A stretch of 64,000 nt of DNA from Fragum whitleyi (lineage: Eukaryota > Mollusca > Bivalvia > Cardiida > Cardiidae), in NCBI GenBank assembly GCA_948146395.1, contig OX411559.1, positions 310,001 to 374,000 of the forward strand, written 5' to 3'. Made by a program: the position numbers and the translations under genes. The stretch's first letter is position 1. Each line of letters opens with the position of its first letter. The notes under the pieces were generated by a model. It was not told the DNA's origin. It was given only the letters and a program-made list of their open reading frames with translations, and made no database searches. Shown piece by piece: positions 58,978-64,000 of the stretch.

Positions 58978-59207
58978 CTACTGATTGGATGGTGAAACAC
59001 AGTTTAGGGAGTTAATTTGAGCGTTATTGCTGCGGCTCTCCCTAGCACGCAAATGTCTAACAATAACAGTCCTTGTAAACCGATTCCACATTCGGGAAAC
59101 AACGCTCTCGGACACACCATGGGTATGAGCAACGTGCCTTTGAGAAACCCCAGAAATAAGCATGCCAATGCCCCTATTCATCTCATATTGGCTAAGATGT
59201 CGCCTTT
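58978..59207 (-). pseudogene. Tc1/mariner transposase N-terminal fragment
   Basis: Minus-strand reading RRHLSQYEMNRGIGMLISGV then SQRHVAHTHGVSESVVSRMW is the helix-turn-helix DNA-binding region of Tc1-like transposases. It loses similarity after the RARESRS segment. Its upstream end is interrupted by the LINE at 59208-60570. A separate copy from 53555-54235, because both contain the region just after the HTH. Confidence 0.85.
59194..59207 (+). repeat. Target-site duplication, left
   Basis: AAGATGTCGCCTTT, identical to 60571-60584, flanking the LINE. Confidence 0.9.
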
Positions 59208-60570
59208 GGTTTAAACATATTTTATTTGCACAAATTAATACATATTCAATACAGTTTACAATTACTAATTAATTCTATGCAAAAAGGATGAGAACGTAAG
59301 CAGAGCTTATATTGTTCTTCTCTTTTAACATATTCAAAAGATGTACGACATTTAAAGATTTTGATTAATTCAGTGAGAAAATCTTGGAAAAATAACCTTT
59401 TGGTGTTAAGAAAATGCTTACAATGAAAAGAGATGCAATAAACAAACAACAAGGGTGTTTACCGAGTGCCTTAATCATGATTTTCAGATACAATATTCAG
59501 TGCTAGTGCTTGATTGCTAAACGATATAGCTATAACGATTAAACTTGAAATCGTTTGCTATCTTTTATATATCGCTGGGCTTCCAAAGACCTTTTCGTTG
59601 TCATGATTGTTTAGATCTTCCTTGGCAAATAGAAGAGTATCTATGTTAATTTCAGTTATATTTGAAAGGTTGTGAAAAAGAGTGTTCCTAATCGCGGTAT
59701 AATTATTACATTTAAAGAAGAAATGTTCACTTGTTTCGATTTCACCACAATTACACAGAGGGGAATCAACAATGTTTTTGTTGAATAAGTTGTGGTTAAG
59801 AGAACTAGATTTATTTCGGATTCTTGTGTGGATGACCTGAAGCTTCCTTTCTCCAATGAAGTACAGCCCTTTGGGGTTAGGTTTATTCCTATTAAAAAGT
59901 TTTTGAAGAGTGAAAGTGAATCTTGGTTCCTTATTTCTATTGGTAAGTTGTTCCATCCCTCAGTAGTAGATGGTAGAAACGATCTTTTAAAAAGCTTTGT
60001 TCTGCACGAAGGGATTCTATGATTGTTCGATCTGCGAAGATTATACGAGGAAGTGGATTCAACAAGTTGAGGGACCAATTGACACAGGTATCTAGGACTT
60101 AATCCTTTGACCATTTTAAAATATAAGATAAGCCTTTGTTTCCGCCTCCTTTCATGAAGAGATTCCCAACCTATCTCAATATCCAGATCATCTATTGAAA
60201 CTCATTTAGTGCAACCAGATACGATCCTGGACGATTCTCTTTGTATTTTATCAAGTTGGTCTTTAAGGTGGTTTGGACAGTTGTCCCATACTACATCAGC
60301 GTATTCCATTAATGGACGTATAAATGAAAAGTAAATTGTCTGTAGGGTTTTTTCTATCCAAACACATTTTGAGGGTTCGCATAGTGTTCAATCTTTTCCA
60401 GGCCTTTTCAACTGTATTTTTGATATTGCAGTCCCAGGTACCATCATTAGCAATAAAAATTCCAAGATGTTTGTGGTTTTGTACTATTGGTACTTTCGTA
60501 TTATCCATGTATAAATCTGGATGAGCTGGTTTGTTATTTTTTCGACTAATTATTAATGATTCTGATTTTG
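59208..60570 (-). pseudogene. 5'-truncated non-LTR retrotransposon (LINE)
   Basis: Minus-strand reading gives the end of a reverse transcriptase ORF2: NHKHLGIFIANDGTWDCNIK, then RPLMEYADVVWDNCP, then SSYNLRRSNNH and SFLPSTTEGWNNLPIEIRN, and a C-terminal zinc-knuckle-like SPLCNCGEIETSEHFFFKC. A stop and a frame change interrupt it, and the catalytic core upstream is missing. 5' truncation with a 14-bp target duplication is the usual outcome of target-primed reverse transcription. Clade not assigned. Confidence 0.9.
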
Positions 60571-60584
60571 AAGATGTCGCCTTT
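60571..60584 (+). repeat. Target-site duplication, right
   Basis: AAGATGTCGCCTTT, identical to 59194-59207. Minus-strand sequence beyond it (MADMH) fits the start of the interrupted Tc1-like ORF. Confidence 0.9.
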
Positions 60585-60599
60585 AATGCATGTCTGCCA

Positions 60600-62610
60600 T
60601 ATTAAAATGGAAACTGGATATAAAAGTTGTGAAAACTTTGTTAAAAGCTCGAAAATCGTACCATCGGGCTTGAAAATACAAGGTTAAATGAAACACGTTT
60701 AGGGGGTATGCCTTTGCACGAGCTCCTCGTCCATAGTATACATGCCGAATGTACATTTTTGCTACAGGGTCATCAAGTCCGAATATTTCCCTTCTTCGTA
60801 TAAAAGAAAACAATTTTGTCAATATGTTTACAGCAACATATCCTTAAAAGAAAAAGTGATCCTTAGCAAATTTTGATTAGTATTTTATTTCTTTTTTCGT
60901 AGATTTTCTTCAATCAAGATGTCCCTAGATATAGTGTTCACAAAGAAATTTTTGAGCACGTTCTGGGCACTATTACGCTTATACTTAAAATCGCGACAAC
61001 AAAGAATAACGAACTGCACAAAATTGTTACGAAAAGAATGCATCATGTGCGATTAGAAAAAAATGAAGAAAAACATAAAAGATTGTCCAAATCATAATTT
61101 TAAAAAATAAACTTTCTTTGTTTTGAAATGAAATTTTACACTTGTGAATTCCGCATTTTTCCATTCTGCCGAAAAGAACATGTCGTCCCAAACAAAATAG
61201 ATGTGATTCCTTGAATTCTGTTAAGACTCGAGGTAACGTTCTTAGCGTCAACTTGAAATTCTCAATTGGACGTTACTGCGATCGAGAAACTTTTGATTAA
61301 TCAGAAACGGTATTTCAAATAACTTCCACCGAATGTTTTGCCTCCTTTGCACAACTTGTAAATGAAAATAACAAAAATGATCACGCGGGTGACTATTTTA
61401 TGATCCAGTCAACGTTTCCGTGTCGCACTTGTTTTTCTTTTTTTTTTCTTTAGAATTTACTCTGCCTTGTCCGTACACTCCCTAACACAAGGGCCAGAAG
61501 AAACCAGATTGTATTTTGTCTCCGTATGCAGGAGGGTTTTTTTGCTAGAGTAAGGGTAGTCAACGCCTTATTTCCTCCAATTACATGAAGAATCCTTACA
61601 CAAGCATTCAATTACAATGCCTGATCAACATACATACACAAATACATACTAGTATTTCAAAAGAATCGTGATATATAAAGAGGAGAATAAAGAGAGAGAG
61701 AGATAAAAAAAGAATACATTCAAGATAATGATTTCACTCAACTATTACAACGACCTTGTATAATGTACTTATTATGTATAAGTTTACTTGTTTCTGTTGC
61801 TAATTTGATTTACCTAGAAATTATTTTTGCTGTTAAAATGTCAATATGACTTGCTTCTATCATCATGCAGAAAACATGGAAGAGGGGATCTTAGTAGAAT
61901 GCTGACATTGAATTCTTTGGCTTTGTTAAAAAGTAGTAAATAAATTCTCCATTGAACTGTTATATTTAACTGTAGAGCGGCTTACAGTTTATTTCTTCAA
62001 CAGAGCTGCACTGAATACGATACGATACGATACAAACAATTTACTTGTAAACAATGGCATCCAGCCCATCAAACAACATACAAATACAAAGTACAAATAC
62101 AAAGAAGTGTAACGGTTAAAATTTTCCTATAGATTACAATATTTAACTAATTATCTTTTGAAGACATGGTTGAAAATACACATCTTGCTTCTTTTTAATA
62201 ATGAAATCATTTTTGCTTTTCATTAAATTATAGAATAATATCAGGTCATTCTACATTTGTTCCAAGAAAATAGCAAATTTTGCCTCTCAAGTCTAAACAT
62301 TGAACAATGAAAAAATCAAGATCAAAATTTCCTTAGTCATCAAACAATACTGGCATATTCTATCTTCCCTGTTAATGTTCAGATGTTTTCCCAGTTCCAC
62401 GTTTATTTTATGACTTGACCATCTGAACCAAACATACGCCCATCTTAAATGAGATATTTTTTCCGGCTTTAGCAAGGGGTATTTTTTTTATAGAAATCAC
62501 ACCGTTTGTAGTTTTGGATAGTTTCATTTAAATAGTGAATTAAAATATCAGATACTCGAATTAAAAATTCTCTGGGGAAGAAATCGATTTAGCGGTTTAG
62601 GAAATGAAGA
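60600..62610. other. No gene recognised
   Basis: AT-rich. About 61350-61450 resembles the end of repeat X (ATGATCACGCGGGTGACTAT ... TGTCGCACTTGTTTTTC). Short CGATA and ACAAATACAA runs near 62014-62105. Confidence 0.45.
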
Positions 62611-62614
62611 AGTT

Positions 62615-63535
62615 CTAAGAAAGTTGACGATTGACGACGAAGTCAGGGTGTCAGAGGTGTCGCAAGTTGACGTCAACAAGTGATTTGTCCATGATGAAAA
62701 GCTATTTTCGCAGGGAAGTCTTTTACTTCAAGAGTTGGAATCTCAAGACAAGTTTTGGACGAAGTTCAATTGTGATTTCGACCTTTGTGACTCCGAAATT
62801 GGGCACTTTCTCGGGTCATTGACAACAATTGTGTCAAGTTTTATGATTTGGGTCAATTGGTTGTTCAGTTAGAGTGGAGACTGTTACTGAAGACCGTGAC
62901 ATGTATGACCCCGAAACAATATGGCATTTCTTTGGGTCATGGACAATATTTGTGTAAAGTTGCGTTATTGCAGGTCAATTGCTTCTCCGTTTATCTAGCG
63001 TAAAGCAAAATGTGAATGGACTGAGAGACAGACATGATGAAATTAATATATGCTCCTCTACTCCTGAATTGGGGGTACAGTTAATAACATCGTGAAATTG
63101 ATAAGATGAACGATTTTAAAATGATTTAGGCATGATGTTGAATGAGTGAGCGGAGCGAGTTTGAAGTGAAATTTAAGGGAGGGAATCCAATGATATATAA
63201 AACCTATATAAAATATGAATAAAAGTTCAATCAATAGCTTGTTATTTCGTCAAGAAACAATCAGACGCTTTACATTTCAATTATATCAGTGAAATCGCGA
63301 ATTGGTTATTGCTTAATTCATTTAGAATGTACATGTTGATCTTATTTTTTAAATATCATTGAGCGTATTTGAATGGTTTGAGTGAGTGTTTGGAATGAAT
63401 CAATGGAGCGCTGAGTGAGCGATTTAGAATGTTTTTATTGAGATGAATGTCAATTTCACGATGTAACTAACTGTATGATGGTGCTCTTAATCGTGTTGAT
63501 GTGTAATAATGTGAAGAAAACAAGATGAACTAGTT
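62615..63535 (+). repeat. Dispersed repeat, interrupted copy of 12.3-12.9 kb
   Basis: Matches the reverse complement of 12344-12860 on both sides of a MITE (63078-63473). Confidence 0.8.
63078..63473. mobile_element. CAGTTA-family MITE with proven empty site
   Basis: CAGTTAATAACATCGTGAAA at the left and inverted ATTTCACGATGTAACTAACTG (as two TIR halves) at the right, flanked by TA. The paralogous repeat at 12.4 kb reads GGGGGTATGATGG uninterrupted, so the element inserted at TA and duplicated it. Confidence 0.95.
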
Positions 63536-63799
63536 GGTTTGTTTCAAATAGCAAATTGTCTTGGTGATGAATGCAATTGGGCAAAGATATTCATAATTCA
63601 ATTAAATATATAGTGGCAAGGGTTTATGTGGATGAGTGTTGGGTTTTTACAATGAAACATTCATGTAGATAACTGCAATATGACGGAAACAAACGACGAT
63701 ATGTTGCAAAAATATTTATGAACTTTAAAAGTGTATCATCACTTTAAGAAAAGATTTTTATTTCGAAGCTTAGACAGAAATTTACAATATAACACCTTA

Positions 63800-64000
63800 T
63801 CAAAAGTTAAATGTGTAATAAGGTCGTTCAGAAAGAGAAACTATACCTTTAAAAGAAGCTTTAACATAATTCTACGAAAAACAGGTCGCGACCTTACCAA
63901 ATAAGCAGATCACGTGATTGGTCTGTGCTATTGCCACAATACGGAGAAAACAGATCGCAACATTACCAAATAAGCAGATCACGTGAATGGCTAGTGGTAT
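63800..64000 (+). repeat. Dispersed repeat, inverted copy of 9955-10092
   Basis: Contains two tandem pieces of 'ACCAAATAAGCAGATCACGTG'. Runs off the window end. Confidence 0.75.

Overview
This window looks like nuclear DNA of a bivalve mollusc. It is AT-rich and intron-rich, with no prokaryotic gene organisation. It is crowded with the repeat types known from bivalves: Helitron-like elements carrying ~145-165 bp tandem cores and ACGG microsatellites (the 'pearl'/BIV160 style), tRNA-derived SINEs ending in CAATCAATCAATC, and many MITEs. The species cannot be fixed from sequence alone.

One gene is certain. A complete cytochrome P450 lies on the minus strand between 33302 (ATG) and 14264 (stop), in 14 coding exons joined by 13 GT-AG introns with consistent phases. 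The exons total 1521 nt and predict 506 residues. The N-terminal anchor, WxxxR, AGYETT, ETLR, PERF and [10 protein letters not shown] motifs are all present. The closest match is the CYP3 clan (CYP3A-like). Its introns are packed with mobile DNA, and at least five element ends lie within about 25 bp of a splice site.

Right of the P450 (33.3-64 kb) there is no securely identified gene, only candidates. These are a Cys-rich secretory-type exon at 48.3-48.5 kb (-), a possible first coding exon at 58.6-58.85 kb (-) with a possible second exon at 54.4-54.6 kb, a short MADAVEEQ first exon at 56.4 kb (-), and a short MAALSS first exon at 58.89 kb (+). The last lies 40 bp from the 58.85 kb start in head-to-head arrangement.

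Mobile-element layout: a 5.2 kb element with ~0.6 kb inverted ends (0.8-6.0 kb); Helitron-like elements at 1.8, 8.1, 13.0, 27.1, 30.7, 40.8, 44.6, 54.7 and 55.3 kb; a MITE family of 12-13 copies (~400-450 bp, TIR CAGTTAATAACATCGTGAAA, TA target duplication shown by an empty site in this window); elements with iterated-motif ends (19.6 and 56.6 kb); a 6.2 kb directly repeated composite (37.6-43.8 kb) holding a tandem duplication, one copy of which carries a clean Helitron-like insertion; two dead Tc1/mariner transposase fragments; and a 5'-truncated LINE inserted into one of them with a 14-bp target-site duplication.
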